From Yoonia sp035117555 (GTDB taxonomy: Bacteria > Pseudomonadota > Alphaproteobacteria > Rhodobacterales > Rhodobacteraceae): a stretch of 64,000 nt of DNA. Shown here piece by piece: positions 1 to 8,350 of this stretch (positions are counted from its first letter, which is position 1; each line of letters begins with the position of its first letter). Below the pieces are notes generated by a model. It saw only the letters and a program-made list of their open reading frames with translations, had not been told where the DNA came from and made no database searches. The position numbers and the translations under genes were made by a program. The stretch covers positions 168,903 through 232,902 of the forward strand of contig NZ_JAYKPK010000006.1 of the NCBI RefSeq assembly GCF_035117555.1, given 5' to 3'.

Positions 1-498
1 CCCGATTTCTTTGCCGCCTATATCATGAACCACGTGCTGGGCGCGGGTGGGTTCCAGTCCCGCCTGATGACCGAGGTCCGTGAAAAGCGCGGGCTGACCT
101 ATGGGATCGGCAGCTATCTGGCGCCGATGTTTCATGCAGAAATGATACTGGGCAATGTGGCATCTTCCAATGCCACCATCGCAGAAGCAATTGAGGTCAC
201 ACGCGCGGAATGGGCGCGCATGGCCGAGGAAGGGCTGACCGAGGATGAACTGGCCGCCGCGAAAACCTATCTGACCGGGGAGTATCCTTTGCGCTTTGAC
301 GGCAATGCAGAGATTGCGGCGATGATGGTGGGGATGCAGATGATCGACCTACCGCCTGATTATGTGATCAACCGCAATGATTATATCGAGGCTGTGACAC
401 TGGACGAGGTCAACCGCGTTGCATCTGAATTGCTGCAACCGGATGATCTGCATTTCATCGTTGTGGGCCGGCCTGAGGGGCTGGTGTCGACCGAGTAA
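1..498 (+). CDS. M16 family zinc peptidase, C-terminal part (partial)
   Basis: The reading frame is open from the first base of the window, so this is the 3' end (165 codons) of a longer gene. The visible protein has the M16 (insulinase/processing peptidase-like) C-terminal pattern: an N-H-V-L-G-G-G-type stretch (MNHVLGAGGFQSRLMTEVRE), then REKRGLTYGIGSY, typical of the non-catalytic half or partner subunit. M16 proteins with this tail in proteobacteria are usually encoded as a pair of about 450-residue periplasmic peptidases. The catalytic HxxEH motif would lie upstream and cannot be seen. mutL follows 42 bp downstream on the same strand. The family call is firm; substrate and activity are unknown. 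Confidence 0.88.
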   Translation, partial: PDFFAAYIMNHVLGAGGFQSRLMTEVREKRGLTYGIGSYLAPMFHAEMILGNVASSNATIAEAIEVTRAEWARMAEEGLTEDELAAAKTYLTGEYPLRFDGNAEIAAMMVGMQMIDLPPDYVINRNDYIEAVTLDEVNRVASELLQPDDLHFIVVGRPEGLVSTE

Positions 499-540
499 AC
501 CCCTCTCGCAGAATCGCTGCTGTCTGCTATAACTTGTGGG

Positions 541-2352
541 ATGAACACACCCGCCCCCCAGATGCAGACCCGCCCGGTGATCCGGCAATTGGACGAGGCC
601 GCGATCAACCGGATCGCGGCAGGCGAGGTGTTGGAACGCCCCGCCTCTGCCGTCAAGGAATTGGTGGAAAACAGCGTTGATGCGGGCGCGACACGGGTGG
701 AGGTGGTGATCGCCGATGGTGGCAAGACGCTGATCCGGGTCAGCGATGATGGGTTCGGGATGGCGGCGGATGATCTGCCGCTGGCCCTGTCGCGCCATGC
801 CACGTCGAAGATTGATGGATCTGATCTGCTCAACATCACCTCTTTCGGGTTCCGGGGGGAGGCTTTGGCATCGCTGGGTGCCGTAGGTCGCTTGCTGATC
901 ACGAGCCGCGTCGCGGGCGATGATGCACATAGTATCGCCGTTTCTGGGGGCCGCGTCAGCGATGTGCGCCCTGCGGCGCTGAGCGCGGGCACGGTGGTTG
1001 AGTTGCGTGATATGTTCTACGCAACCCCTGCCCGGCTGAAATTCCTGCGCACGGATAGGGCCGAGGCGCAGGCGGTGAGCGATGTCATCAAACGGCTGGC
1101 GATGGCGGAACCTTTCGTGACCTTTATTCTGCGCGATGCCTCGGGCGGCGATAACCGCGTGGTGTTTCGCGCCGATGCCCAGAGTGGTGATCTGTTCGAT
1201 GCATTGCATGGGCGGCTGCAAACCGTGCTGGGGCGCGACTTTGCGGAGAATGCCTTGCGCATTGATGCGGAACGCGACGGGTTCCACCTGACCGGCTATG
1301 CCGCTTTGCCCACCTATTCGCGGGGTGCTGCGGTTGCGCAGTTTCTGTTCGTGAATGGCAGGCCCGTGCGCGACAAGATGCTGCTGGGTGCCTTGCGCGC
1401 CGCCTATATGGATGTGCTGTCGCGCGACCGGCATCCGGTGGCGGCTTTGTTCGTGGATTGCGACCCCACGCTGGTCGATGTGAACGTGCATCCGGCAAAA
1501 TCAGAGGTGCGGTTTCGCGATCCGGGTGTGGTGCGCGGGCTGATCATCTCTGGCCTGCGGCATGCTTTGGCGGGGGCGGGGCATCGGGCGTCCTCGACTG
1601 TCGGCACTGCTACTTTGGGCGCGATGCAGCCGCAGGGAGCCGCACCGCGCGTCTATCAGATGGACCGCCCCAGTTTCAGCGCCCGGTCGATGACGTTTCA
1701 GGCGCAGGCACCGGGGTTTGCGGAAATGCCGTCGGGGCGGGTTGAACCGCCCGGCGATGACAGTGGCGATGACCTGCCTTTGGGCGCGGCGCGGGCGCAG
1801 GTGCATGAGAATTACATCATCGCCCAGACCGCCACCGGCATCGTAATTGTCGATGGACATGCCGCGCATGAACGGCTGGTTTATGAGAAACTGAAGGCCC
1901 AGATGGCCGCCAATGGCGTGGCGGCGCAGGCCTTGCTGATCCCGGAAATCGTGGAATTGTCAGACCATGAAACCGCCGCCTTGCTGGATATCGCGGATGA
2001 TCTGGCGCGGTTGGGCCTGACGATTGAACCTTTCGGCGGCAATGCCATCGCCGTGCGTGAAACGCCTGCGATCCTGGGCGAGGTCAACGCCAGCGCCATG
2101 CTGCATGATATTCTGGACGAATTGGCCGACCAAGGCGACAGCGCCTCTGTGCAGGCCCGGATCGAGGCGATCCTGAGCCGGGTCGCCTGTCACGGATCGA
2201 TCCGCACGGGTCGGCGGATGCAGGCGGCGGAGATGAACGCGCTTTTGCGCGAAATGGAAGCGACGCCGCATTCGGGGCAATGCAACCATGGGCGGCCGAC
2301 TTACGTCGAACTGAAACTCTCCGATATTGAAAGGCTGTTTGGCCGCACATGA
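541..2352 (+). CDS. mutL: DNA mismatch repair endonuclease MutL
   Basis: 603-residue MutL, the mismatch-repair ATPase that links MutS to strand incision. The N-terminal GHKL ATPase motifs are clear: INRIAAGEVLERP and the following ELVENSVDAGAT, DDGFGM, and FGFRGEAL within the first 110 residues. The transducer domain and a variable linker (about residues 335-420) follow. The C-terminal domain carries DGHAAHERLVYE at about residue 438, a one-letter variant of the DQHAxxExxxxE metal-binding motif of nicking MutL proteins, plus ACHGSIRTG and CNHGRPT near the end. This fits a latent endonuclease, as expected in bacteria lacking MutH. The start ATG has only a weak upstream purine stretch. The stop overlaps the rmuC start (ATGA), so the two are co-transcribed. 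Confidence 0.97.
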   Translation: MNTPAPQMQTRPVIRQLDEAAINRIAAGEVLERPASAVKELVENSVDAGATRVEVVIADGGKTLIRVSDDGFGMAADDLPLALSRHATSKIDGSDLLNITSFGFRGEALASLGAVGRLLITSRVAGDDAHSIAVSGGRVSDVRPAALSAGTVVELRDMFYATPARLKFLRTDRAEAQAVSDVIKRLAMAEPFVTFILRDASGGDNRVVFRADAQSGDLFDALHGRLQTVLGRDFAENALRIDAERDGFHLTGYAALPTYSRGAAVAQFLFVNGRPVRDKMLLGALRAAYMDVLSRDRHPVAALFVDCDPTLVDVNVHPAKSEVRFRDPGVVRGLIISGLRHALAGAGHRASSTVGTATLGAMQPQGAAPRVYQMDRPSFSARSMTFQAQAPGFAEMPSGRVEPPGDDSGDDLPLGAARAQVHENYIIAQTATGIVIVDGHAAHERLVYEKLKAQMAANGVAAQALLIPEIVELSDHETAALLDIADDLARLGLTIEPFGGNAIAVRETPAILGEVNASAMLHDILDELADQGDSASVQARIEAILSRVACHGSIRTGRRMQAAEMNALLREMEATPHSGQCNHGRPTYVELKLSDIERLFGRT

Positions 2353-3584
2353 TCCAGATTGGTGATAATATTTACGCGTTCAGCGACCCTGTTGTGCTGA
2401 TCGTTCTTGGCGCGCTCGGCGCTTTGCTGCTGATCCTGATCCTGCTGATCACGACTCTGCGGCGGTCGAGCAAATCGGGTGAGGCGGTGGATTACGTCGC
2501 CCATCAGGTCGGGCGGCTGTCGCAGGATATGATGGGTCTGGCGCAGGGGCAGAATCAGCTTGCGGGCAATATCCAGACGGTCAGCGATGCGCAGGCCAAT
2601 GCGCAGGTGCGGGTGATCCAGACGATGGAAACACGGCTGGCGCAGGTCCAGGCGCAGGTCGCCGAACGGCTGGCCGATAATGCGCTGAAATCGGCGCATT
2701 CACTGGCGGAGATGAATGAACGGTTGAAGGAAACCCTGACGGGGAGTTCCGAGAAGACGACAAAGAGCCTGACCGAATTGCAGGAACGGCTTGCCACCAT
2801 CGACCGCGCGCAGACCAATATCGAAAAACTGTCCGGCGATGTGCTGTCCTTGCAGGATATCCTGTCGAACAAGCAACGGCGCGGGCTCTTCGGGGAAATC
2901 CAGCTGACCGATATTGTGTCCAAAGCGCTGCCAACGGATAGTTTTACGCTGCAAGCGACATTGTCGAACGGCAAGCGCGCGGATTGTCTGGTGCATCTGC
3001 CCAACCCACCCGGGCCGATTGTGATTGACGCGAAATTCCCGTTTGAATCCTATGAAGCACTGGCCCGTGCCGAAACGCAGGATCTGCAAAAGATCGCCTT
3101 GCGCGATCTGGGCAATGCGGTGCGCAAGCACATCAAGGATATTTCCGACCGCTATATCATCGAAGGCGAAACCGCCGATGGCGCGATCATGTTCCTGCCG
3201 TCAGAGGCGGTTTATGCCGAGCTTCACGCCCGCCTGCCCGAGGTGGTGCGGGCAGGTTTCGATGCCCGTGTCTGGATCGTGTCGCCCACGACCTGCATGG
3301 CGACGCTGAACACGATGCGCGCGATTTTGAAAGATGCGCGGATGCGTGAACAGGCGGGGGCGATCCGCAAGGAATTGTCGCTGCTGGGCGGGGATGTGGA
3401 CAGGTTGGTGACGCGGGTCGGAAATCTTGACCGGCATTTCGGGCAGGCGGCGAAGGATCTGGAAGATATCAAGATATCCGCCGAAAAGGCGGGCAAACGG
3501 GCGCATCGGTTGGATAATTTCGATTTCGCCGAAATTGCGCCAGATGAGGCACCGTTGCCGATTGCGCCGCGTGAGGCGGGGTAA
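2349..3584 (+). CDS. rmuC: DNA recombination protein RmuC
   Basis: 411-residue RmuC family protein. A single hydrophobic N-terminal segment (about residues 14-36, VVLIVLGALGALLLILILLI) anchors it. A long coiled-coil region (about 45-170, with many Q, A, E, L heptads) and the RmuC nuclease-like domain follow (GLFGEIQL, VIDAKFPFESYEAL, AIMFLPSEAVYAE, WIVSPTT). RmuC limits inversion and recombination at short repeats; its core resembles PD-(D/E)xK nucleases. The gene overlaps mutL by 4 nt, making a mutL-rmuC repair/recombination operon. A short GC-rich inverted sequence after the stop may end the transcript before the convergent chrR gene. Confidence 0.95.
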   Translation: MIQIGDNIYAFSDPVVLIVLGALGALLLILILLITTLRRSSKSGEAVDYVAHQVGRLSQDMMGLAQGQNQLAGNIQTVSDAQANAQVRVIQTMETRLAQVQAQVAERLADNALKSAHSLAEMNERLKETLTGSSEKTTKSLTELQERLATIDRAQTNIEKLSGDVLSLQDILSNKQRRGLFGEIQLTDIVSKALPTDSFTLQATLSNGKRADCLVHLPNPPGPIVIDAKFPFESYEALARAETQDLQKIALRDLGNAVRKHIKDISDRYIIEGETADGAIMFLPSEAVYAELHARLPEVVRAGFDARVWIVSPTTCMATLNTMRAILKDARMREQAGAIRKELSLLGGDVDRLVTRVGNLDRHFGQAAKDLEDIKISAEKAGKRAHRLDNFDFAEIAPDEAPLPIAPREAG

Positions 3585-3636
3585 AGCCCACCCTACAAAT
3601 CACTAGCGTAGGGCGGGGTTTACCCCGCTGCCCCCG

Positions 3637-4290
3637 TCAAATCCCGATGAACCTCTGCGCCAGACGCGGCATGAACCCATTGAACCGCAAGGGCGCATCT
3701 GTCGCGGCGAGGCAGATGCAATCCATCCCCGCCTCTGCCACCGGCGTATGGTTCAGATCTTCATTCGCGATTTCGATATCACCCGTGCCGAACCGGTCGG
3801 TTTCATCAACAAATGCGCCTTGCAGCACAAGTGTCAGTTCCAGCCCGCGGTGCCCGTGATCCGGCACAGCTGTACCCGCAGGAATCCGCAGCAGGCGCAC
3901 GCTGGCGCCGCCATCGGTGTTCAGCACCATCTGGCTGACGCCGCCACCGACACGGCGCCATTTGACTTTGTCCAGATCGCCGCCCGCGTAATCGCGCAAT
4001 GGTTCGGGGAAAATACTGGCCACCTGTTTCGGCTTGGCGGGTTTGACATGGCGGGTCGCACTAATCCGCGACATCGCCGTGGCCAACGCATCCTCGGCCA
4101 TGGAGACAGGATCGCTGTCCAGCATCACTTCGCCACCCACCGCATCATATCCGGCCAAGGCAGCGCGGCAGGTGTCGCACATGGAAATATGCGTGGCGAC
4201 GACAAGGTTGAACGCCTCTGGCAGGGTGCCAGCGGCATAGCCCATCAGCAGGGCATCGGTCAGGTGGTGTTTGATCTTGTTCATCGTCAT
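3637..4290 (-). CDS. chrR: ChrR-type zinc anti-sigma factor
   Basis: 217-residue anti-sigma factor of the ChrR class. The N-terminal zinc anti-sigma domain contains H-x3-C-x2-C (THISMCDTC, about residues 33-41) plus an early His pair (IKHHL). The C-terminal half is a cupin (about 110-200) with GHRGLELTLVLQGAFVDE, the metal-binding barrel typical of ChrR. In Rhodobacter sphaeroides ChrR holds sigma-E inactive until singlet oxygen triggers its loss. The gene starts 1 nt after the rpoE stop on the same strand, so both come from one autoregulated transcript. A second in-frame ATG lies two codons inside the chosen start and cannot be excluded. Confidence 0.94.
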   Translation of the reverse strand: MTMNKIKHHLTDALLMGYAAGTLPEAFNLVVATHISMCDTCRAALAGYDAVGGEVMLDSDPVSMAEDALATAMSRISATRHVKPAKPKQVASIFPEPLRDYAGGDLDKVKWRRVGGGVSQMVLNTDGGASVRLLRIPAGTAVPDHGHRGLELTLVLQGAFVDETDRFGTGDIEIANEDLNHTPVAEAGMDCICLAATDAPLRFNGFMPRLAQRFIGI

Positions 4291-4291
4291 G

Positions 4292-4858
4292 TCACTTCAT
4301 TGTATGGCGCAGGCGTTCCAGCGCCAGCCGTATCCTTGATTTGATCGTCCCCAGCGGCAGGCCGGTTTCAGCGGCGATTTCGCTATGGCTCAACTCACCG
4401 AAATAGGCGCGTTCGATCAGTTTTCTTTGCTCTGCGGGCAAAGCGGCAAGCGCCTCACCTAATTGTTCTGTTTCCTGCTGCAACCCCATCGCATCGGCCT
4501 GATCAGGCTCTGCCTCAGGGCCCCAGGGAAGATCCTCTGGCTCGGGCCGCTTTTGTTTGCGCAAAATGTCGATCCGGCGGTTCCGGGCGATGGTGAAAAT
4601 CCAGGTGGATACACTCGCCTTGGACGGATCGAACAGATGGGCCTTGTTCCACAGGGTCACCATCACCTCTTGCGCGCATTCTTCGGCCACATCCGGGCTG
4701 GCCCCCGATTTCATGAGGAACGATTTCACCCGTGGTGCAAAATAGGCGAACAATTCGGCAAACGCCGCCTTGTCCTGACGATCGCGCACAGCGGCGACCT
4801 GTGTCACCCAGGCCATCCGCTTGGTCGTTGCCTCTGCCGTCACTTGCCTTGCCCCCAT
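4292..4858 (-). CDS. rpoE: ECF11-type RNA polymerase sigma factor (sigma-E)
   Basis: ECF sigma factor, 188 residues from the chosen start. Region 2 is visible (ECAQEVMVTLWNKAHLFD, then STWIFTIARNRRIDILRK) and region 4 at the C terminus (LPAEQRKLIERAYFGELSHSEIAAETG, then GTIKSRIRLALERLR). The frame stays open to a TTG at 5014, but that start is rejected because a good ECF11 promoter for this gene (4957-4982) lies inside it. Candidate starts are ATG 4948 (nearly leaderless relative to that promoter), ATG 4858 and ATG 4816. I chose 4858 because it leaves an N-terminal tail of the usual ECF11 length; none has a strong ribosome-binding site. Together with chrR it forms the singlet-oxygen stress switch. 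Confidence 0.85.
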   Translation of the reverse strand: MGARQVTAEATTKRMAWVTQVAAVRDRQDKAAFAELFAYFAPRVKSFLMKSGASPDVAEECAQEVMVTLWNKAHLFDPSKASVSTWIFTIARNRRIDILRKQKRPEPEDLPWGPEAEPDQADAMGLQQETEQLGEALAALPAEQRKLIERAYFGELSHSEIAAETGLPLGTIKSRIRLALERLRHTMK

Positions 4859-4956
4859 GCTGCGCAACCGCGCTTTGCTTGTCTTAGCATAGACAGGCAT
4901 CATCGGAACTGCATCTGCTTTCGCAAGGGTAAGTGTTTCGATCAACATGTGTTTAT

Positions 4957-4982
4957 TACGCCGCGCGTCTGACGCTGGATCA
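4957..4982 (-). promoter_or_regulatory. ECF11 (sigma-E) promoter of rpoE-chrR
   Basis: On the minus strand TGATCC (4982-4977) is followed after exactly 16 nt by CGTA (4960-4957). This matches the ECF11 consensus of a TGATC-type -35 and a CGTA -10. The same pair with the same 16-nt spacing faces the other way at 5004-5029. It implies autoregulation of rpoE-chrR and a transcript start near 4950. Confidence 0.75.
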
Positions 4983-5003
4983 GGGGCATAAAAACTTTTT
5001 ACG

Positions 5004-5029
5004 TGATCCGACAAATTTTGGGCTACGTA
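5004..5029 (+). promoter_or_regulatory. ECF11 (sigma-E) promoter of the 5071-9662 operon
   Basis: TGATCC (5004-5009), 16-nt spacer, CGTA (5026-5029). It has the same elements and spacing as the divergent rpoE promoter. The predicted transcript start near 5036 would leave a leader of about 35 nt containing AGGAG just before the GTG start at 5071. It places the five downstream genes in the sigma-E regulon. Confidence 0.75.
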
Positions 5030-5070
5030 ACGTGTCTAAGAAGAACCGCATGAGGCAGCAGGAGTAGCCA

Positions 5071-6372
5071 GTGACATTTTTACGACCGGGGCCCTGTGTG
5101 CCGCAGAAGATTGCCGTGATCGGCGCAGGGATTTCCGGCATGGGGGCAGCGCATGCATTGGCGACCGATCATCAGGTGGTGTTGTTTGAGGCAGAGACCC
5201 GCCTTGGCGGTCATGCGCGCACCCGGATGGCGGGCAAAAATGGCGATCAGCAGGTTGATACCGGGTTTATTGTGTTCAACTATGCCAATTACCCGCATCT
5301 GACGGCGCTGTTCGATCAGCTTGCTGTGCCTGTCGTCAAAAGCAATATGAGCTTTGGCGCGTCTTTCGGCGGGGGCCGGTTGGAATATGGACTGGCCAGT
5401 CTTGATGCGCTTTTTGCGCAGCGGCGCAATGCGGGCAACCCGCGGTTTTTGCGCATGGTGCGTGATATTTTGCATTTCAACAAACATGGGCTGGCGGCCA
5501 GTCAGGATCAGGGTCTGACCATTGGCGGGCTGTTGCAGAAACTGCGTCTGTCGGATTATTTCCGCGACCATTATCTGCTGCCATTCTCCGGCGCGATCTG
5601 GTCGACGCCGAAGGAAAAGATCCTCAACTTTCCGGCCCATGCGATGATGACGTTTTTCGACAATCACGCGTTGTTGGGTGCGACCGGCCAGCATCAATGG
5701 TATACGGTGGAGGGCGGATCGCAATCCTATGTGTCCCGACTTGGCGCGGATATGGAAAAGCGCGGCGTGGAATTGCGCCTTGGTGCCGCAGTCGATGCCG
5801 TGCGCCGCAATCCCGGCGGGGTCGAGGTGAAGGCAAAGGGCAGCGATTGGGAACATTTCGACGAGGTGATCTTTGCCAGCCATTCTGACCAGACGCTTGC
5901 GATGCTGATTGATCCGTCAGAGGCAGAGCGCGGGATGCTGGGTGCGGTGCGCTATCAGCCGAACCGCGTGGTGCTGCATTCCGACACGTCGATCATGCCG
6001 AAACGGCGGCAGGTCTGGTCGTCCTGGGTTTATTGCGAGGATGCGGGACATCAGGGTGGTGAGATTGATCTGACCTATTGGATGAACTCTCTCCAGCCGT
6101 GGCTGAAGGGCGAGGATCTGATGGTCACGCTGAACACCCGCCGCCAGATCAGGGAGGAATTGATCTGGGACGAGGTGACCTTGCATCATCCGGTCTATGA
6201 CCTTACCGCCTTGGCCGCGCAGAAAACGGCGGCGGCGATGAATGGCACGAACCGGACGTGGTTCTGCGGCGCGTGGATGAAGAACGGATTTCACGAAGAT
6301 GGTTTGTCCAGCGCGCTGGATGTTGTGGGAAAACTGAACGCGTCAGACCGCATGACGATGGCTGCAGAGTGA
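5071..6372 (+). CDS. FAD-dependent amine-oxidase-like protein of the sigma-E operon
   Basis: 433-residue flavoprotein. It has an N-terminal dinucleotide-binding motif (IAVIGAGISGMGAAHAL, about residues 14-30) ending in an acidic strand (VVLFEAETRLGGHARTR), then DTGFIVFNYANYPHLTALF. This is the pattern of the NAD(P)/FAD oxidases annotated near cyclopropane fatty-acid synthases. The GTG start is supported by AGGAG about 8 nt upstream. In R. sphaeroides the equivalent gene heads the sigma-E-controlled RSP_1091-1087 operon; proteins of that operon have been tied to furan fatty-acid synthesis and to ChrR turnover. From memory I cannot say which of the named Ufa activities (desaturase or oxygenase) it corresponds to. 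Next gene overlaps by 4 nt. Confidence 0.85.
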   Translation: MTFLRPGPCVPQKIAVIGAGISGMGAAHALATDHQVVLFEAETRLGGHARTRMAGKNGDQQVDTGFIVFNYANYPHLTALFDQLAVPVVKSNMSFGASFGGGRLEYGLASLDALFAQRRNAGNPRFLRMVRDILHFNKHGLAASQDQGLTIGGLLQKLRLSDYFRDHYLLPFSGAIWSTPKEKILNFPAHAMMTFFDNHALLGATGQHQWYTVEGGSQSYVSRLGADMEKRGVELRLGAAVDAVRRNPGGVEVKAKGSDWEHFDEVIFASHSDQTLAMLIDPSEAERGMLGAVRYQPNRVVLHSDTSIMPKRRQVWSSWVYCEDAGHQGGEIDLTYWMNSLQPWLKGEDLMVTLNTRRQIREELIWDEVTLHHPVYDLTALAAQKTAAAMNGTNRTWFCGAWMKNGFHEDGLSSALDVVGKLNASDRMTMAAE

Positions 6373-7124
6373 CCGCGCCCATCCATCATATCGCGGGCGA
6401 GACCTATCATGGGCGTCGGGGTGCTGTGAAAAACGCGTTTCGCTATTCCATCGATTATGTGCTGCTGGATGCAGAGGCGGGTCTGACAACACCAAGGCTG
6501 TTTGCCCGCAATGCAGGCAACCTGATGTCGCTGCATGACAGCGACCATGGCGGTGCGCCAAAACAGGGGCGCGGGGCGGCCTGGGTGCGTGATATGCTGG
6601 CGGCGCATGACGTGCCGCCACCTGACCGGATCATGCTACTGGCGCAGCCGCGCGTGCTGGGCCATGTGTTCAATCCGGTGTCGTTCTGGCTTTGCTATGA
6701 TGCGGGCAGCCTGACGACGATCATTGCCGAGGTCAGCAACACATTCGGCGACCGCCATTCCTATTTGTGCCGTCACGATGACGGGCGCGCGATCACCAAG
6801 GCAGAGACGTTGGCGGCTACCAAGGTCATGCATGTTTCACCTTTTCAGCCGATTGAGGGCGGATATGTGTTCCGCTTTGATATTCAGCCTGACAGTATCG
6901 GCGTCTGGATCGATTATACCCGTGGCAATGGCGGGCTTATCGCCACGCTGACCGGCGCACGGCGGCCCATCACCAATGGCAGCATCATCCGCGCAGCGCT
7001 GCGCCGTCCGTTCGGGTCGCGCCGGGTGCTGGCGCTGATCCACTGGCAGGCGGTCAAACTGTGGTGGAAAGGGGCGACGTTCCGGTCGCAACCAGCCCCA
7101 CCGCAGGATGAAGTCAGCCGATGA
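6369..7124 (+). CDS. DUF1365 family protein
   Basis: 251-residue DUF1365 protein, second gene of the sigma-E operon. The chosen GTG overlaps the upstream stop (GTGA). Longer starts would run more than 100 nt into the flavoprotein gene. Conserved family features include the N-terminal H-x-R-RG-x-KNAFRYSIDY segment and RVLGHVFNPVSFWLCYD near residue 100, followed by EVSNTFGDRHSYL. Family members almost always sit beside this type of flavoprotein and a cyclopropane fatty-acid synthase-like methylase. The R. sphaeroides counterpart was reported as needed for a full sigma-E response. No catalytic mechanism is known to me. Confidence 0.88.
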   Translation: MTAPIHHIAGETYHGRRGAVKNAFRYSIDYVLLDAEAGLTTPRLFARNAGNLMSLHDSDHGGAPKQGRGAAWVRDMLAAHDVPPPDRIMLLAQPRVLGHVFNPVSFWLCYDAGSLTTIIAEVSNTFGDRHSYLCRHDDGRAITKAETLAATKVMHVSPFQPIEGGYVFRFDIQPDSIGVWIDYTRGNGGLIATLTGARRPITNGSIIRAALRRPFGSRRVLALIHWQAVKLWWKGATFRSQPAPPQDEVSR

Positions 7125-8347
7125 AAGCCCTGACCGACCGCCTGCCCGCCTATAGCCTCTTCGCTGCGGTGCTGTCGGGGGCCGGGCTGCCGATCTATAT
7201 CTACGCCCCGAAATATTACGCCGATACTTATGGGGTCAGCCTGACGGCGCTGGGTGCCCTGCTCTTCGCCTTGCGGCTGTTCGATGTGGTGCAGGACCCT
7301 GTGCTGGGCTGGATCAGTGAACGGCTGACAAAGGCCAAAAAGCTGGCGATCACGCTGACTGCGCTAGCCTTGGCGCTGTCGATGATCGGGCTGTTCGCGG
7401 TCGCCCCGCCCATCGCGCCGTTCTGGTGGTTCGGGCTGGCAATCACCGGGCTGTTCACGGCGTTCAGTTTCCTGACGATCAATTTCTACGCCCAAGGCAT
7501 CAGCAAAGCCGGCAACGCCGAGGGCGGGCATGTCCGGCTGGCGGCCTGGCGCGAAAGCGGGGCTTTGCTGGGGGTCTGTATCGCTGCCGTGATCCCGACG
7601 CTGCTGATGGATATCACCGCCAATCCTTTTGCGATCTTCGCCTATGGCTTTGCCGTGGTCACGCTGATTGCGGCGTTTTTCATGTGGCCGGAATGGAAAG
7701 GCCGGGTCACGCAGGAACCCTCCCATATCCGCGATATCATCGCTGACCCCATTGCGCGGCGGCTTCTGATCCTCGCGCTGGTCAATGCCACGCCGCTGGC
7801 GGTGTCATCGACATTGTTCCTGTTTTATGTCGAAAGCAGGCTTGGCGCGCCGGGCTGGGAAGGGGCGCTGCTGGTGCTGTTTTTCCTTGCCGCTGCGCTG
7901 TCATCGCCGCTCTGGTCGGCCCTAGCCCGCCGGTTCGGGGAAAAACCTGTGCTGCTGTCGGCCATGGTGCTGGCCGTCGCATCCTTTGGTTATACGCTGA
8001 CATTATCAACCGGCGATGTGATCCCCTTTGCGATCATCTGCGTATTAAGTGGAGCAACGATTGGGGCAGATCTGACCTTGATGCCCGCCATGTTCGCCAC
8101 ACGGATGGCGGTGATTTCACCGACCGGCGGGCAGGGGTTTGGGCTGTGGTCACTGGTGAACAAATTCACTTTGGCTTTTGCCGCCGTGGTGTTGCTGCCG
8201 CTCTTGGAACGGTCAGGCTTTGCCGCAGGGGCGGCGGATCTGCCTGATCAGGCGCTGACGATGCTTACGGTGCTTTATGCGCTGGTGCCGTCGCTGTTGA
8301 AACTGGTGGCGATTGGCTTGCTGATCGGAACCAAGCTGAAGGAATAA
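7121..8347 (+). CDS. MFS transporter of the sigma-E operon
   Basis: 408-residue membrane protein with about 12 hydrophobic segments in two six-helix halves. The DPVLGWISERLTKAKK loop after helix 2 resembles the D-x4-G-x2-(S/A)-D-R-T cytoplasmic loop of GPH/MFS carriers. The family label is MFS or GPH-like; the substrate cannot be read from sequence. The start ATG overlaps the DUF1365 stop (ATGA). Its fixed place between DUF1365 and a DUF3833 lipid-associated gene suggests a lipid or lipid-precursor role rather than sugar uptake, which is inference only. Confidence 0.88.
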   Translation: MKALTDRLPAYSLFAAVLSGAGLPIYIYAPKYYADTYGVSLTALGALLFALRLFDVVQDPVLGWISERLTKAKKLAITLTALALALSMIGLFAVAPPIAPFWWFGLAITGLFTAFSFLTINFYAQGISKAGNAEGGHVRLAAWRESGALLGVCIAAVIPTLLMDITANPFAIFAYGFAVVTLIAAFFMWPEWKGRVTQEPSHIRDIIADPIARRLLILALVNATPLAVSSTLFLFYVESRLGAPGWEGALLVLFFLAAALSSPLWSALARRFGEKPVLLSAMVLAVASFGYTLTLSTGDVIPFAIICVLSGATIGADLTLMPAMFATRMAVISPTGGQGFGLWSLVNKFTLAFAAVVLLPLLERSGFAAGAADLPDQALTMLTVLYALVPSLLKLVAIGLLIGTKLKE

Positions 8348-8350
8348 GGA

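Noticed and set aside
349..1491. 380-codon frame antisense to mutL
   Set aside because: Shadow frame of mutL with His/Arg/Gln-rich translation and no ribosome-binding site.
4859..5014. Extension of rpoE to a TTG at 5014
   Set aside because: Would place the rpoE promoter inside its own coding region and overlap the divergent promoter.
5037..5041. TAAGA as -10 of the lipid operon
   Set aside because: 27 nt from TGATCC, too far; CGTA at 5026 has the same spacing as the mirror promoter.
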